Shown in pieces: positions 11,357 through 25,092 of a stretch of DNA of 64,000 nt (positions are counted from its first letter, which is position 1; the number at the start of each line of letters is the position of its first letter). Source of the DNA: Muricea muricata (lineage: Eukaryota > Cnidaria > Anthozoa > Malacalcyonacea > Plexauridae). A program made the translations under genes and the position numbers. Where the stretch lies: contig OY979722.1 in assembly GCA_963855995.1 (NCBI GenBank), forward strand, positions 372,001-436,000, in the 5' to 3' direction. The notes under the pieces were generated by a model, which saw only the letters and a program-made list of their open reading frames with translations, was not told the origin of the DNA and did not search any database.

Positions 11357-14300
11357 TTACTGTGGTGTTTTGTTAGCTTTGCTGGCGTGTTGTCGTTTTT
11401 CGAACTCGACAACCTAGATAAAGAAAAATGACACCGCTATGGTGGAAAGTTGGTCCTGGGATAACATGTCTCAACCGGGGAAATGTCGAGAGAGAATCCT
11501 TCATGAATAGTTGAGTTCTTAGTAGAATATCTGTCTCGAATTCGAACTTCAGAATAAAAGGAAATTTACCGTGGAAACATTGCACTCAGCTAGTCTCTTC
11601 ATTTCATGATTGAGACCTTCTGAAGTCTTCAGATCCTAAATAAGGTGAGGTATGTGTTAGTGAAATCATCTTCGGAATAAGAGATCGCAAGTTGACCAAG
11701 TAGTGGCAACAAGTGGCCAGACCGGGAGGGTACATAGGAACGTGGGCACTAGCTTGGTCAGATGGTTGGAGGACATAGTAAATTCTTGGAAACAGTATCT
11801 TGGAAACAGTATTTGGCAGGATAGTACTGGCTACCTTGAGAAAACTCTTGCAAAGATTATACAATCTTTCTGAACAAGTTTCAAAATATTCTTCAGTTGT
11901 TTCTACTCCATATTTGATCAACGCTCTTTTCACAACTCGAGCTAAACGCTGTAGTACGAGAAAACAAAATGATTGAGCATGATTTGCAAGAATTCTTACT
12001 GCGAATTCTTAGTATTTTATACATCTTACTCTCTTATGTCTGTCTGACCGTTTTTCCTTTGCGTTTGCAGCTAAAAAGAAATAGTTCAGTTATGGTACAG
12101 TGATGTCTTATGCCTTACAAGACTTGGAGCTGTCGTCTCAAGCTTGCCACGGAGGAACGCCAAACTAGATTGTTGTACTATAAAGGTAGGTGACGTTAGA
12201 ACAGGATGACGAAATTACGTTCTTTATATATTTGAATGACAACTTTAGTTAGGTCCGTAAACTCCGATCTTCATCAGTGATGAGCCATGATATATTAACG
12301 TTATTAGCATCGATGAAGATCCAATGATAAACTTGCGTCATGTTTCCACAGAACTAAACTAATATGACGAGATTGTTTGACCTCTCCGTTTTACAGTACT
12401 TCGACTTGAACACAAAGTCTTTAAAAAAACCTAAACGTGTTCTCCGTCTTATCTTGAATTGCGTCGTTACCTTCAAGGGATCCCTTTTTCTTTCCTCCTT
12501 TTCTTTCCTTCACCTCAGAATCTTTCTTTCTTTGTTCACTTGATACTCCTGTAGAATTTTCTGACCTAAAGAAAAAACAAAGTTTTGTAGAAGTCAGGAC
12601 TATGAGCTGAACATGATAGCATTTATTACCTTGATATCTCATCTTTTTCCGTCTGCTCTAAGTGTTCCACCAATGGTTTATCTATCAATGAACTGGATCC
12701 AGGCTCACTGGTGTCGTCCGCTGATTTGATGCTCTCGCCCTTCGATGCCTTCCGTTTCTCATCCTGCAGTCTTAGTTTCGCTAGCGTCTTTGGAGTGTTA
12801 CATATTGATAATGTTTCGTGTTTTGGAAGCAACTTGGCTATACAACTAACTTCAGAAGTGTTGTCTACACAATATCTGCAGTAGAAGTGAATATTAGTGA
12901 TTGGAAATGGTTCACCTGTGACGTTTACTGTTCTACAGCTCTCACTTACTCCACTGTTCCGGGGATCTCACGACTTCGTTGAATTTCTAGATGAAAAATG
13001 TTGTTTAATTTTTAACTGGAATATCTACAATAGTGTTTATACTCAGTGTTTAAATATCTTCACCTGTCCTTCTACTTGGTGATATTTTTCGTTTTTCTTC
13101 AATCTCAAAGGAAATAATGAATATGAAGTATTGAGTGATATAACATTTAGCGAAGCATTTAAGCACCATGTTTTTGTATATACCTGGTTTAGAAGCGACT
13201 TTAGTTCTTTTTTCATTGGTTTTCCATCTTTGGTAAAATATTTCAACATCTCTGACGCATCCAGATGCACTAGAGGACGTAATGTGTGTTTAGTTAACCA
13301 GAAAGTCATGGAATGCATAGAAAATGAAATACTTGATGAGTACCTGCCAACGAGAACTCGCTTTTCAGTGGGCTTTTCTGTGAACTACAGCACGAAAAAT
13401 GAATGCAATATTGTAAGGAGATGATATTTGTAGGATATCTTTGGTAAACTGCCTTCCCGTCAATGGGGTGCCGTCTAACCTTTGAATCGCATCAAGTAAT
13501 TGTAGCATTCTGCGTTCTGGTAAATCTTCGTACAACGTCGTCGTATCTAAGATAATAGAAAAAGATAATAATGGGATATACCATACTCTTCCTTCCTTGT
13601 AATAGAAGTTCTTCAAGACTGACCTGCGATATTCTGCAGCGTTTAAAAGAATCAGCAACTCTCTTTAGGTTGTCGTTTCTAAGAAATTATCAACACGCTT
13701 ACCTTCTAGAATCTCCTCGGAATGAAACAATGCTCGATGAATAGCAAGTAAGAAATGAAGTTTGATAAAAGAATCCTCAGGTCGAATAAAGTGAGCGATG
13801 AATATTCCTGGTTCCACTGCATACAATACAAGATAGTGAACTTCGTGGCTTTCAACTTTGTCTAAATAACATGAGATCATTTCTTGTATAAACTGCACAA
13901 CCTTCTTAATATCAACCATTCTCAGAATGGACAACCATATAACGAAATTACCGTTGCATGTCGTGTCGCTAGTTATAAACTCAATCCAGTCTGTCGTGGT
14001 GCGATGTTTTCTGTCGCAAGTTGCTACTGACGCTAATAGTAGAGTGTCCTTAATAAGACGTAATACCTGGTAAGATATTCTTGTTAAACCTATTGCAATC
14101 GAATTACTACTAAAAACCAAGCTAAGATAAATCACCCACTTTGCTCTCAATTATTCTTTCAAAATCTGATGTTTCTCGAAGTTCAAACAGTCGTTTTAAT
14201 AAACTCTTGTGGTATCTGAATGAGTTAAGTATAAAACAAGAACCATCAATGACAGAGTTTGGACCCAGAATGTGTGGGTGCAGAAAGCTTGCTTCTTTTC

Positions 14301-16084
14301 AGAGATTTGAGGCGAACCTTAGACGACAAAGATCGAATTGGAAAGGTATTTGTCAATGAAAAATGACATGGTCAAGGATACAATATAAACTGAGAAGGAA
14401 AGATCTTCCAACATGGAACTGAAGTTTTAGGTAATTCACAAATTACTTTTATGCTGTCAGCAAGTGCATGATTATCTTGAATATGGACTGGAATCCTGTC
14501 TTCCTTGCTGCAAAACAACAATATTTCAACAGCTTTCATAGAGATTGAGTTCTTAGCATGGTCTTCAGTACCTGTAGGGCAATCTTGCTGCCAGAGATGA
14601 ACACACTGTTCTTGAGAGACACCAGTTCTCGTTTTCTTCATTCTAAATTAAAATTTAATTCTTTTCAAATTGATCATGGGTAATTGATGAATGAAGATAT
14701 TCAACAATTCTCTACCTCCTCCTTCTCAAGGCATTCTAATGAACCCTGCCAGATGATGTTGTGATCTTGAAACATTTTTTCATCCTTGATAACCACATAC
14801 ATACTTTGTAACTTGAACCATGGATCTTTGAAGTCTTTTTCACTATGTATATCATAGAAAGTAGAAGATTTTCTTAGAAAATTTTTAAAATTTTTATGGC
14901 AAAAATCCATGTCCACATATTTTACCATGAAATATCTGAATTACAAATAAAAGTTATTGAAGCCATATTCCATGACTGAAGTCGCCTCAAAGCTCCATGG
15001 ATGGCTATATTGTCACTAGAAAAGTTATTAAATATAGTTTAGAACCATATTTCCTGAAAGCTAAGTGTACTGTTGATGCTTTGTTTAACCTAAACCTGAA
15101 TAACATCACACACTATCATTACCTTGATTCAATGCATTGAGCATGTTCACATGTTAACCAGTAGATATTTAAAGAGCAAACTAGAAAATGCAATTTAATA
15201 TTAGGTGACCTATCTTTGGTGATAAAGCAAGGTTGAAAATCCTAACCAGGAAGAAATATGAAATTGATGCAAGGAACTTACACTTGTCTGTCATTGAATC
15301 AGCAATATTGTGCAATTGTTCTGCAATTATCTCTGCATCATAGAATTGATCCCAACTTACAAGAAGTAAAATTTTTTAGCATTACTCTTGTGCAATGCAT
15401 TATATAAAGTTTAAAAATTGATATAATCAGCATAGATCATAATTACTTTGTATTATTTAACTCATTTAACCTATTTTCCAAAAACAGGTCATGATGTTTA
15501 ATTTCATCCAAGTCAAGCCATCCCTTCCCATCTGAACTCATCCCAGGAATATCTTTACTCTCCTACAAAGACTGGGTATTAGTCTTAAAGTTTATAAAGA
15601 ACTAGTTTAACTTGTTTGATCCACTCTCAACTGTTTCCTCATCATGGCCTCCTTCAATGCTTGCTTTGCTTTAGAGGTTATAGAAACTTACCTCCTTCTG
15701 ATGACCTAGAAGAAACTGGATAAACTTTTTGCTTGCACCTGACAATGGTTTGGATAACGCTAAAACGTATCAACAAAAGTCTGATATGTAGCTCTGTGTG
15801 TTTCTTTTCAGTTAAAAATTAAAAGAAAACACGTGTATTCCTATTCCAAAACTAACAATCACAAGTGAGCGTACCATCATATGATTCTTGCGACTGCTGC
15901 TGGATAAGTTGTTTCCACAATTTTTTATACAAATCCGGGTAGAAATTATTGCTTTCTGCAAGAGATTTATGTCAGAACCATGAAGAACAATCCCGACCTT
16001 TAAATAGCGTTAATTCTTTACAGCTTTAAATATACCTTCGCAGCCTTTGCAAGGACTATGAAATAAAATATGATAGTAATACAT
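11357..16084 (-). CDS. MTBP: MTBP-like protein (origin-firing partner of Treslin/TICRR)
   Basis: Many minus-strand exons match human MTBP in order. The first is 16084-16036 (MYYYHILFHSPCKGCE), then 15955-15875, 15759-15692, 15562-15471 and about 15355-15284 (YDAEIIAEQLHNIAD), and one near 15015 (GALRRLQSW). Less precisely bordered exons follow between 14930 and 13365. Then come 13343-13184 (DASEMLKYFTKDGKP, matching DAKELLKYFTSDGLP), 13103-13064, 12986-12950, 12875-12630 (YCVDN), 12565-12471, 12070-12030, 11948-11835 (YFETCSERLYNLCKSFLK), 11635-11570 (DLKTSEGLNHEMKRLA) and 11413-11357. Known role: MTBP binds Treslin and is required for replication origin firing; its C-terminus binds DNA. The C-terminal match is the strongest evidence. 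Borders between about 15000 and 13400 are approximate. The start lies 250 bp from the divergent NPEPL1 start. Confidence 0.9.
12240..12345. mobile_element. Short hairpin element (GATCTTCATC family), copy 2, in MTBP intron
   Basis: The core CTCCGATCTTCATCAGTGATG is partly mirrored by CATCGATGAAGATCCAATG. The right flank (ATAAACTTGCGTCATGTTTCC) matches the flank of copy 1 at 9916-9940 (ATAAACTTACGTGGTGTTTCC). The homology therefore extends beyond the hairpin. Confidence 0.55.
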
Positions 16085-16334
16085 AGCAGGACAAAGCTAG
16101 AAAACAAAACTACTCCACACTGCAATTTTGTTACTCCTTGACAGCCGCCATCTTGTTTTATTTTCCCGCGTATTTTTCGCCTAGTTAATTAGAACTGAGA
16201 CCAGTTCCGGTTTACGCAACTTTTAACTTCCAATTCATGAATGATATATGTAGTAAGAATTGAATTAACTAGTAAATTAATAAAAAGGGAGAAAAAAGGA
16301 TTAAAAATTCAAGCAAAAACTTAGTATTAATAAG
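16085..16334. promoter_or_regulatory. Putative bidirectional promoter, MTBP / NPEPL1
   Basis: Only 250 bases separate the two divergent start codons, so core promoters and 5' UTRs must overlap in this interval. It contains GCCGCCATC on the plus strand and a purine-rich tract just before the NPEPL1 ATG. No TATA box can be assigned with confidence. Confidence 0.6.
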
Positions 16335-19300
16335 ATGGGATATGAAGTTAAGTTAGAATACTCTGGAAAGAGCTCAAAGCTTGATCCTAAGGAGAAACAG
16401 TTAGTTATAGCAGGTCAATTATCCTACTTAAAGCAGCTGAATTTTGATGAGGTTTCTACAAAGTTTGCTGGCCGTATCAGTGAAGAGGTAAACTCTGGAT
16501 ATTTTGGTAGTTTTCTGTTCTAGATATACGCTTATGTAAGGTAATGATGCTTTAATTTTGGTCAGATTGAAATAACATGCCTTTCAGTCATTGTTAAGTC
16601 TCTAAAAAACTAATGTTTGCACATTCCTGGCTGGCAAGTTGTTTCATTTATGTAAACAAGGTTTACCCAACTATAGCTTTCTCAATCGTTTTGAGAATGT
16701 GCTGACCAAAACCATGGCAACTTACTTTCAATCCTTACCATACACAGTTAATGGATTGTGCCCCCGGTCTATTGATTGTGTAACCCCCCTGAATGGCTCC
16801 AATTTTGTCAGTTCTATGTAGTGTATATGTAGTGTCAATTATTTCATGCAGGAATTCAATGAGTGCATCAAGTCATTGTCCCCATCAATGGCTAAACCAC
16901 ATTGTTGTAGTTTATGGTTATGTCAGGCATACATTGGAGCATTACCATGTCATGCCAGTAGACATGATTCACCATGTAGGCCTCATTCACTCACTACCTT
17001 ACTGGGTACTGTCATGAGTGGGCAAGATGCCACCGTTCTGGTGAGTACTACTTACTAATTTAACAATTAATTGCTATCAATTTAATTACTAGGTTAATAA
17101 TAATTTAATTACTAATTTGTTTGCTAATTTATTATCAATTTAATTGTTAATTTTACAATCAGCTATTCACTTTTAAAATTGGTCAATAATTTTCTCAGAT
17201 TGTTTGTGATAGAAGTCACATGTTTGCTCTTGGTTGTGCTGTGGCGCGTGCTTTTCCACTTTATACTCGCAAGAACTTCCTTGGCAGCAGAAAGCAATCG
17301 ACTATCACAGTAGAATTTTGTTTCAAAGGAAAACAAACTGCTCCTCCAACTGACGAAGAGGTGTCGTGTCTTAGAGATGCTGCTAATGGAATAAGACTGA
17401 CAGCACAGATTGTTGATACACCTTGTAATGAGATGCATACTGATGCTTTTGTCGAGGTAACCATGTCAGACTAACATTTGGAAGTAAGAAATGGTCCTCA
17501 ATATGTTTATAGAGTACCAGTTTCATAAGGAGGAAAATGGGGTACCTGAGGTATCCCTCAAAGTATGGAAAAGATAAAGTAATTTGGGGAGGTTTTTTGG
17601 TGGGGGCAATCATAGGCAAAGCTCTAAAATTACAAATGTGACTTGTGTATGTTGAGTTACAATATGGTTGATTTGTAATGGCTGTGAATGAACTGATCTT
17701 TGATCATTGCTATTCGTGTTTTAGGAAGTAGTCAAAGTTGGCAAAGAATTGGGTATAAAGCCTGTTATTATCCGTGGGGAAGAACTTCAAAAGAGAGGCT
17801 TTGGAGGTGAGATGAATTGCATTCATAGCTGTGTAATGGTGGGCTGGCAGGCTCAATGAATGAGGTACAAACTGACTGAACGGTACATGAAACTAACAGA
17901 TGAACAGTTAGAAAGAAGATCGTTAGGCTTCCAAAACTAACAGTAACCTACACAGTTGTAGATAAAAACTATGCAGTCCAGAGTTCACCATCTTCTTTCT
18001 TCAGGCCTTTACGGTGTTGGCAAGGCAGCAGTTCATCCTCCTGCATTAGCAGTATTGAGTCATACACCACAAGGTGCCGACGCGACTGAAAATATTGCCT
18101 GGGTTGGGAAAGGAATTGTTTATGATACTGGTGGACTCTCAATTAAAGGAAAGGTAAGGAAAGAAATGAAAACTCGTGGAAATGAAGCCTGGCATAAGTC
18201 GGCGTTAAAATACATATTCAGTGCAGTCTAATGTAAGACGAAGTGAGATTGAATTTGTAGAACATTGACAATTTTTACGCGCGAACCTCATCATTCCTTA
18301 CGATACATGTACACTTCCAATGTTTTCCAAACATTCCACGCATCACATCAATTGTGTTGTAATCAACAATGGAGCAATCCTATTAGGTCTAGAGCCGAAA
18401 ACACGTTGGAAACGTCTTTGAAGTGCACAGTAGAACGCGATCGGACAAGATGAGATTCTATTGTATTCATTAGTGTCACAAGACATTAAACGGAAAACTT
18501 AACGTTAAGGAATTAAATTTCACGTTTTTAGACAGCAATGCCGGGTATGAAGGCAGATTGTGGAGGCGCTGCAGCGATATTGGGAGCTTTTAGAGCCGCA
18601 GTTAAACAGGTAGGGATCGTGGGAAGGTCTCAACTTAATTTTCAATGGGTTTATCCTCTTTCTTCCACTTCACACTACTTGAAACAACCAAGTTTAGGTG
18701 GTGAATGTGCTTTAAGCCACGCTAATGGCGTATTGTTCTCTTCACGTGGCTGCCTTATGGCAAATCTTTGAATGAGTTATACGAGAAAAGGTCTAGCAAA
18801 ACCAGTGGACGCATTTGAATGGTTTTAAATGGCTACGAGACTAGCGCTATTTCTAATCTTTGTTCAAAAATTTGCAGGGTTTTAAGAAGAATCTCCACGC
18901 ATTATTTTGTCTGGCTGAGAACGCTGTTGGACCTTTATCGACTAGGCCTGACGACATCCATTTGTTTTATTCTGGAAAGTATGTTCTTACACAATAATTT
19001 GTTTCGTGTTTTATTTCTGAATCTCATCTAACTTGTAAGAAATGTTTTACAGAACTGTAGAAATCAATAACACAGACGCTGAAGGAAGACTGGCTCTGGG
19101 AGATGGCGTAAGTCATGCCTGCTTAATTACAGTTTGATGGTTAAAATTCTTCTCTTAATTTATTTACCCAGCCTTTATTATCTGGTAACTGTTGCTTCAT
19201 CATTATCATTGGTATCTTCTTATGCTGCTGCTGCTGCTGAGCATGTGACGTCATTGTGACGTCATGTTTAATGTTTCAGGTTGCTTATGCCGCTAAAGAT

Positions 19301-20052
19301 TTGAAAGCGAATGTCGTGGTAGACATGGCAACACTGACTGGTGCTCAGGGGGTAGCCACTGGATTATATCACGCAGCTGTTGTGACGAATAATGAAGACT
19401 GGGAGAAAGCGTCAGTTAGTGCAGGAAAATCTAGCGGAGATCTTGTGGTAATGCACGTCGCGTTATTTGTGTATATTTTATCGCGGCAACCTGCCAATAT
19501 TTATGTCTGTCTAACAATCAGTTTATATTTAATGAAATTGTCTATAATTTACTGTTCTTTATAATTTAGCACCCGTTACCTTACGCACCAGAACTGCATT
19601 TCCAAGAATTCTCCAGCGCTGTCGCTGATTTTAAGAATTCTGTTAAGAATCGTGATAATGCTCAAAGTTCTTGTGCTGGACTATTCATTGGTATGAAATG
19701 TTTTATGTTTTGAGCGATATAGTTAAAGTGTATGCGTTGATATATTTCCAACATTTTAGGAGCACATCTTGGGTTTGATTTTCCTGGTGTTTGGGTTCAT
19801 TTCGATATCGCTGCCACAGCAGTGTCGGTAAGTTTGAATTCACTGCCTTTTTTTGTGTGATGTGTTCACAAGTATAATGAATACTTTGTTGACACTGACA
19901 AGAAATTGAGCATTGTTTCTGCTTGTGCATTGCAGGGAGAACGCGGAACCGGCTATGGAGTGGCGCTTCTCTTGAGCTTATTTGGAAATAGTTCAGACAG
20001 CTCGCTTCTCAATTCTGTTGCACCGACGCTAGAAGACAATAGAATGACTTGA
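16335..20052 (+). CDS. NPEPL1: NPEPL1-like leucine aminopeptidase, M17 family, 512 aa
   Basis: Twelve exons: 16335-16487, 16852-17040, 17199-17456, 17725-17806, 18005-18153, 18532-18609, 18878-18978, 19053-19107, 19280-19447, 19570-19690, 19760-19827 and 19936-20052 (1539 bases in frame). The length is close to human NPEPL1 (about 523 aa). Conserved blocks include DTPCNEM, YGVGKAAVHPPALAVLSHTP, WVGKGIVYDTGGLSIKGK, MPGMKADCGGAAA, TRPDDIHLFYSGKTVEINN and TDAEGRLALGDG. The two metal-binding acidic clusters and both catalytic Lys/Arg positions of the M17 family are present, so the enzyme should be active as a two-metal aminopeptidase. The physiological substrate of NPEPL1 is poorly known. OSGEP follows on the same strand 362 bp downstream. 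Confidence 0.96.
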
Positions 20053-20414
20053 AGAAAAATCCAATGGCTTATTATTCTACATTTTATGAATATTTAGATA
20101 GTAATCTTTGTAAAGTTCACAACTAGGGAAGATCACAGGTAGAAACATCATAAACATAAAAAATGTTAAAGATTTTTTTTTTAAACAACTGGTCTTCTGC
20201 ATGTTCATCTGTAACTGCAAACAACGGTAAACACTAAGTAATTTTCGTTACATGAAGTATTGCCTTAAAATAAATTTTACACGAAAGCTGTGGAGCGGAA
20301 AGTTCGAAGTTCCAAAATTTCTCCTGGATTTCTTCGTTTTTTGGTGTGAAAAGTTTGCGTTTCAAGGCGCGATACTTGCGTAATTTTTGGGTTTTTGGCA
20401 GTCGCAGCTGAAAT

Positions 20415-23400
20415 ATGACAATAGCAATTGGTTTTGAAGGGAGTGCAAATAAAATTGGAATTGGAATTATACAAGATGGTGAGGTTTTATCGAATGTCAG
20501 GAAAACCTACATCACCCCGCCTGGCCAAGGTAAGAAATAAGCCTCATTTCTCCAAGAGGATGGGGGAGGGGTGAAAATTGGAGTGACTTAATGGACCTAT
20601 TGCACAACTCCTCGGCCCCCTCCCCTCATTCCTCTGTTCAAAAATGCCATGGAAAAAGTTCCCTAATAGGGGTATATTAAAGTGATGATATTAAGTAATA
20701 ATTTTTTAACATTTCAGGATTTCTACCAGGACAAACAGCAAAACATCATCAGGAACATATATTGGACATTCTTCAAAAGTAAGGGCATGATATGTGTATA
20801 AAATGTGTCTGCCAGTTAAACTGATGGTTTCTGTTTCTTTGTAGAGCTTTAGATCAAGCCCATGTGAAGCCTCAAGATATTGATTGTTTATGTTATACAA
20901 AAGGTGAATATGGGTACCTTTAGGATGACAATAATATAGTAGAAACTAAATATCCCCCCTGATGCATTATTATCACCCACCACCCCTACCCATTGGTTGA
21001 TCACCCCTCTCTGTGAATAAATAATCACTCACCCCTTATATCTCTCCTAATGGATGATCACAACCTATAATACCCTTGCAATGCTACATAATAATGAAAC
21101 AATGCACCCTCCTTCCCAATGCATCATCACACCCTCCCAGCTAGACCCACCTACCACATGAGCTTTGATCCATTGATGATTATTGTTGCTCTCCCAAAGG
21201 TCCAGGTATGGGAGCCCCTCTTGTTTCTGTTGCGGTTGTGGTGAGGACCTTGGCTCAACTGTGGAAGAAACCAATTGTTGCAGTAAACCACTGTATTGGT
21301 CACATTGAAATGGGAAGATTGATCACGGGTGCTCGCAATCCCATAGTTCTCTATGTTAGTGGTGGTAATACTCAAGTCATTGCATATTCTCAGAAAAGAT
21401 ATCGAATATTTGGTGAAACAATTGATATTGCTGTGGGAAATTGTTTGGACAGATTTGCCAGAGTTTTAAAGGTAAAAAAGCATTGAATGGTACTCAGTTC
21501 TAATGCATTTCAAGCATCAGCCATGAAGGAATATATTTTCTTTGATATAGTTATCAAATGATCCAAGTCCTGGCTATAACATTGAACAAATGGCTAAAAG
21601 GTGGATGTTAAACCTCATTTCAACAAGTATTTTGTCTGCATAGGAAGTTTAGCTACAAGTGTAAATTATTTTTTGTTTTGTTCAGGGGAAAAAAGTTCAT
21701 TGAACTTCCATATGTTGTAAAGGGAATGGATGTATCTTTCTCGGGCATTTTGTCATACATTGAGGTGAGTTGTTCACATTTGTCTCAGAATTTGAGAAAA
21801 CATCAATTTGCAATGTTCATTTAGAGTGCTTGCAGGTTCTACAACCTATGAGATGTGTAGATGTTGCATCATATATAGAATGAATAATGCGAATATCTTT
21901 GTCTTAGGAGGCTTTCTAACCTTTCTGCACTATCAGTTTTTCATCTTCAAAACATATATTCAAGTTAGGAGGAGAAATTGTCTTGTCTTTCTTGTGTTCT
22001 GAACTTAGAACTTAATTGTAACATAATTTAAAACATGGAACACCTGTGAGGATGTGCATTTTTCAAATAATAATTGATAGAATTCAAACTTCATTCAGAG
22101 TACAGCTCATAATTTGTTGAAGAAAGGAGAATGCACTGAAGAAGATCTTTGCTTCTCACTCCAGGTAAATAATTCAGATCACTTCTGCTCTCTACACAGT
22201 ATTCATGTTTTTAAAGTTACAGTTTAAAACTGTTTTTTTTAGGAGACAGTATTCGCAATGTTAGTCGAGACAACAGGTGCGTGGAAGCTAAATTGGACCA
22301 TAGTTTTCCCCAAAAATTTTGAATAATCATAGTTGAATATACACATATTTGATTAGTTGCACAATCATGAAACATTAGTTGAGATCGGTTACTCCTTTTT
22401 CTCTGTAGAACGAGCTATGGCACACTGCAATTCAAATGAAGTTCTTATCGTTGGAGGAGTTGGATGTAAGCAAGACTGTTCTAGTTTGAAAAACTTCATG
22501 ATTTTAGAACTGCCAGAAGATTCCACTGCAGACGTACTGCCTGGTTTAGCTTCGTCCTCACTAGCGACATAAGCGTAACAAAGCATAACTTATCCTCAGA
22601 GAGATTTACGAAGACAAACAAGAAAGAATTTAAGAAGAAAGAATTTTCTTTTAAATTTGCTTTTGTTCTACCATAGCTTATGTTCGTAGTCTTATGCTTG
22701 TTCTTATGTCGCTAGTGAGGAGCAGGCTTAATGATGTTGTGAATGTCTTGTTATTTAAATTTTTCAATTATTTTCGTAGGTAACACACGACTACAAGAAA
22801 TGATGGGTAGGTATGCTTACGATGTCTTTTCCTTCTCTTTAATGAAGGTAAAACAGAGGTCTTTCTTTCATCTCTGAACTCTCAACGAGGGTTAAAAGCT
22901 TTCAAAACAACCTCCAATGTGTTCCAACTTTAAGACCTTTGTATTTCTGCCTTTTTAAAATTGATTCCAGACATTCCAGGTTTAGAGTGCAGTTAGGTCT
23001 TCGATGTTGTACGAGTATATGGGAGGCTTCAGGTCCAGGGATAAGTGCACTATGGTGTAGCGTTTTCTTAACGTCTTGAACTAACGTTGCCCGTGTCGGT
23101 AGTGCAGTCTAAAGTTCACAAAAATATAGACACTACCTGGAACGATAAACCGAATTTGAAGTTACTTCCCGAAGAGTGGCGTTCCCTCGCAACGTTCAAT
23201 TCCTTTCATCGTTTTAGGTGGTGGAAGATCATTATTCTCGTTTTCTTAACAGTCTGTCTTCATGTTTCAGGCGAAATGGCTCGTGAGAGAGGAGCGACAG
23301 TTTATGCAACAGATGAAAGATTTTGTATTGATAACGGCGTGATGATTGCTCAGGCAGGATGGGAAATGTTTCGCACCGGGCATATCACGCCTATTGAGGA

Positions 23401-24260
23401 TACTTGGTGCACACAAAGGTACGCTACTATACCAGTTCATTTTCGGCTAAGTTAAGTCGATTGGAACTTGTCAACAAAAACTATTTCAGAATCTAACAGA
23501 TACATCCTTAATTCTCAGAAAACCTCCTCAAAACAAAACTGTCTAACTATATAAGTTGGCTAGATACATCGAAAGTCGGGATTCCTGTCACCTAAAGAAC
23601 TCTTTCTTAGGGTCTTTATGACAGTATCAATCTCTCGGTATCCATGACCTCTTACCTAAATAATCTAGTTTATAAGAAGCACACGGTACTCTCTTAATTC
23701 AAACGATTGAACATTCAATCTAATGGATTGAATTTTCAATCTTTTTGGGATTGTTTTTAGAAATCATACGTTTTTTATTGAAAAACAATCTAATCGAGTG
23801 ACATATTTCGATTGAAACACAGAAAGAGTTCTCTCAATCTATATTTAATCTACTAGATTAAAAATAGTCTATTAGATTGAAAAATTCTTCAAACTTTTGA
23901 AAGATCCTTCAAACCACTCTTTTAAATAAGAGAGTAGTCATTCATTTGACATACAGAGCTGTCCGTACCGTGACAGGATTAAAATGAAAGTATCTGCGAA
24001 CTTTGAAAGCGGTATGGAACTCTTAAGTTTCGTTTACACGATGCTCGACATGGAAAAATATAAAAAAACCTTTGAGTTTATATCCGCACCGAGCAAGCTG
24101 AAAAATATGTCTGACTACGCGGCGCCATTAAGAGCGCGAACGTGATTTTTACCTGTCTTAGTAACCAACACAAAGATAGATAAAAATCATCAACTCTAAC
24201 ACGTGATAACAATATTGTAGATATCGTACTGATGAAGTTCTTGTTACGTGGAGGGATTAA
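20415..24260 (+). CDS. OSGEP: OSGEP/Kae1, KEOPS complex tRNA t6A threonylcarbamoyltransferase, 335 aa
   Basis: Twelve exons: 20415-20529, 20718-20778, 20845-20903, 21200-21471, 21551-21600, 21686-21764, 22099-22164, 22243-22276, 22409-22465, 22780-22806, 23271-23418 and 24221-24260. They sum to 1008 bases, giving exactly the human length of 335 aa. Motifs include [12 protein letters not shown] at the N-terminus, [14 protein letters not shown], the metal-binding [47 protein letters not shown] and [19 protein letters not shown]. The last exon encodes only [12 protein letters not shown], found 800 bp further on by phase and similarity. Known role: it transfers the threonylcarbamoyl group to A37 of ANN-decoding tRNAs with TP53RK, TPRKB, LAGE3 and GON7. 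Its neighbour NPEPL1 is functionally unrelated. Confidence 0.97.
20935..21185. repeat. Degenerate pyrimidine-rich minisatellite in OSGEP intron 3
   Basis: About 250 bases of the intron are loosely repeated CACCC(C/T)TC and GATGATCAC/GCATCATCAC motifs spaced by 25-40 bases. The composition is strongly C-rich compared with neighbouring introns. No unit is conserved enough to count exactly. Confidence 0.4.
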
Positions 24261-25092
24261 AAACAAGAAATAAATTTGAAAGATTCTCGATGAAACTAAA
24301 GTGTGATGAAAATAATTTGTAGGAGGTACAGTGTATATTGTAAATAAAACAAAATATGGCGTAGAGCATAAATCACTATAGACCATATATTGACGCCCAA
24401 AAAGACATTGATAAAAATGCAGTATTCCTATTGTCAAATACACCCATATAACTAGGGACTTTACCTTGTCAAACTGGTATGATTAACGGGGTTTTTCCTG
24501 TTAGGAAAGTTTCTGTTTTTCACATGCACGTCCGCACATGAAAAGTTTAAACTTTTATGTGATTTGTACTTGACAAATAGAATTACTAATGAAAACGTAG
24601 GGAATATTCTGAATAAAGAAAATAAGCTTGGGTTGTTATACGATAGTAAAAAACACGAACACAAACAGTCGAGGGTTTTTAATGAATAATCGTTTACTAG
24701 AAACACGTCGCCTATAAAATAAAATGTTTTACACATTTAAGCGTGAAACAATATTTTCTGACATTTTACTTCTGTCCAAATGTCTAGTGCGAAATACTGT
24801 CGGTATTGTTCATACATATTGTATGTTGTGCATGTGGATATGATAGATTGAAGAAAGTTAATTTGGCGCACTTCACAGTTCTGTTCAACAAAACATCTTA
24901 TTTTAATAATTTTGCAATTATGCCACTCTCTATTAAGTATGTATTGAATATTTCTAGAAATGTGTAAAGTCTCGTGATACATTTGTATCAAACTAATATG
25001 ACATTCAGACTTGCGCAGTATTGACATACACATATGGATAGACAGCCACTCGCACCATCTGAAATCATCAGATATCCACACTTATCCTAACA
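24261..25092. other. Intergenic space between convergent OSGEP and PPP1R16-like genes
   Basis: AT-rich sequence with the OSGEP polyadenylation candidate AATAAA near 24341. The open frames on the minus strand have no similarity I recognise and no splice context. I see no gene or repeat here. Confidence 0.5.

Noticed and set aside
23087-23270. Possible extra N-terminal coding before OSGEP exon 11
   Set aside because: The frame runs through an intron. The acceptor at 23270 gives exact agreement with the family, and the total length equals the human protein.
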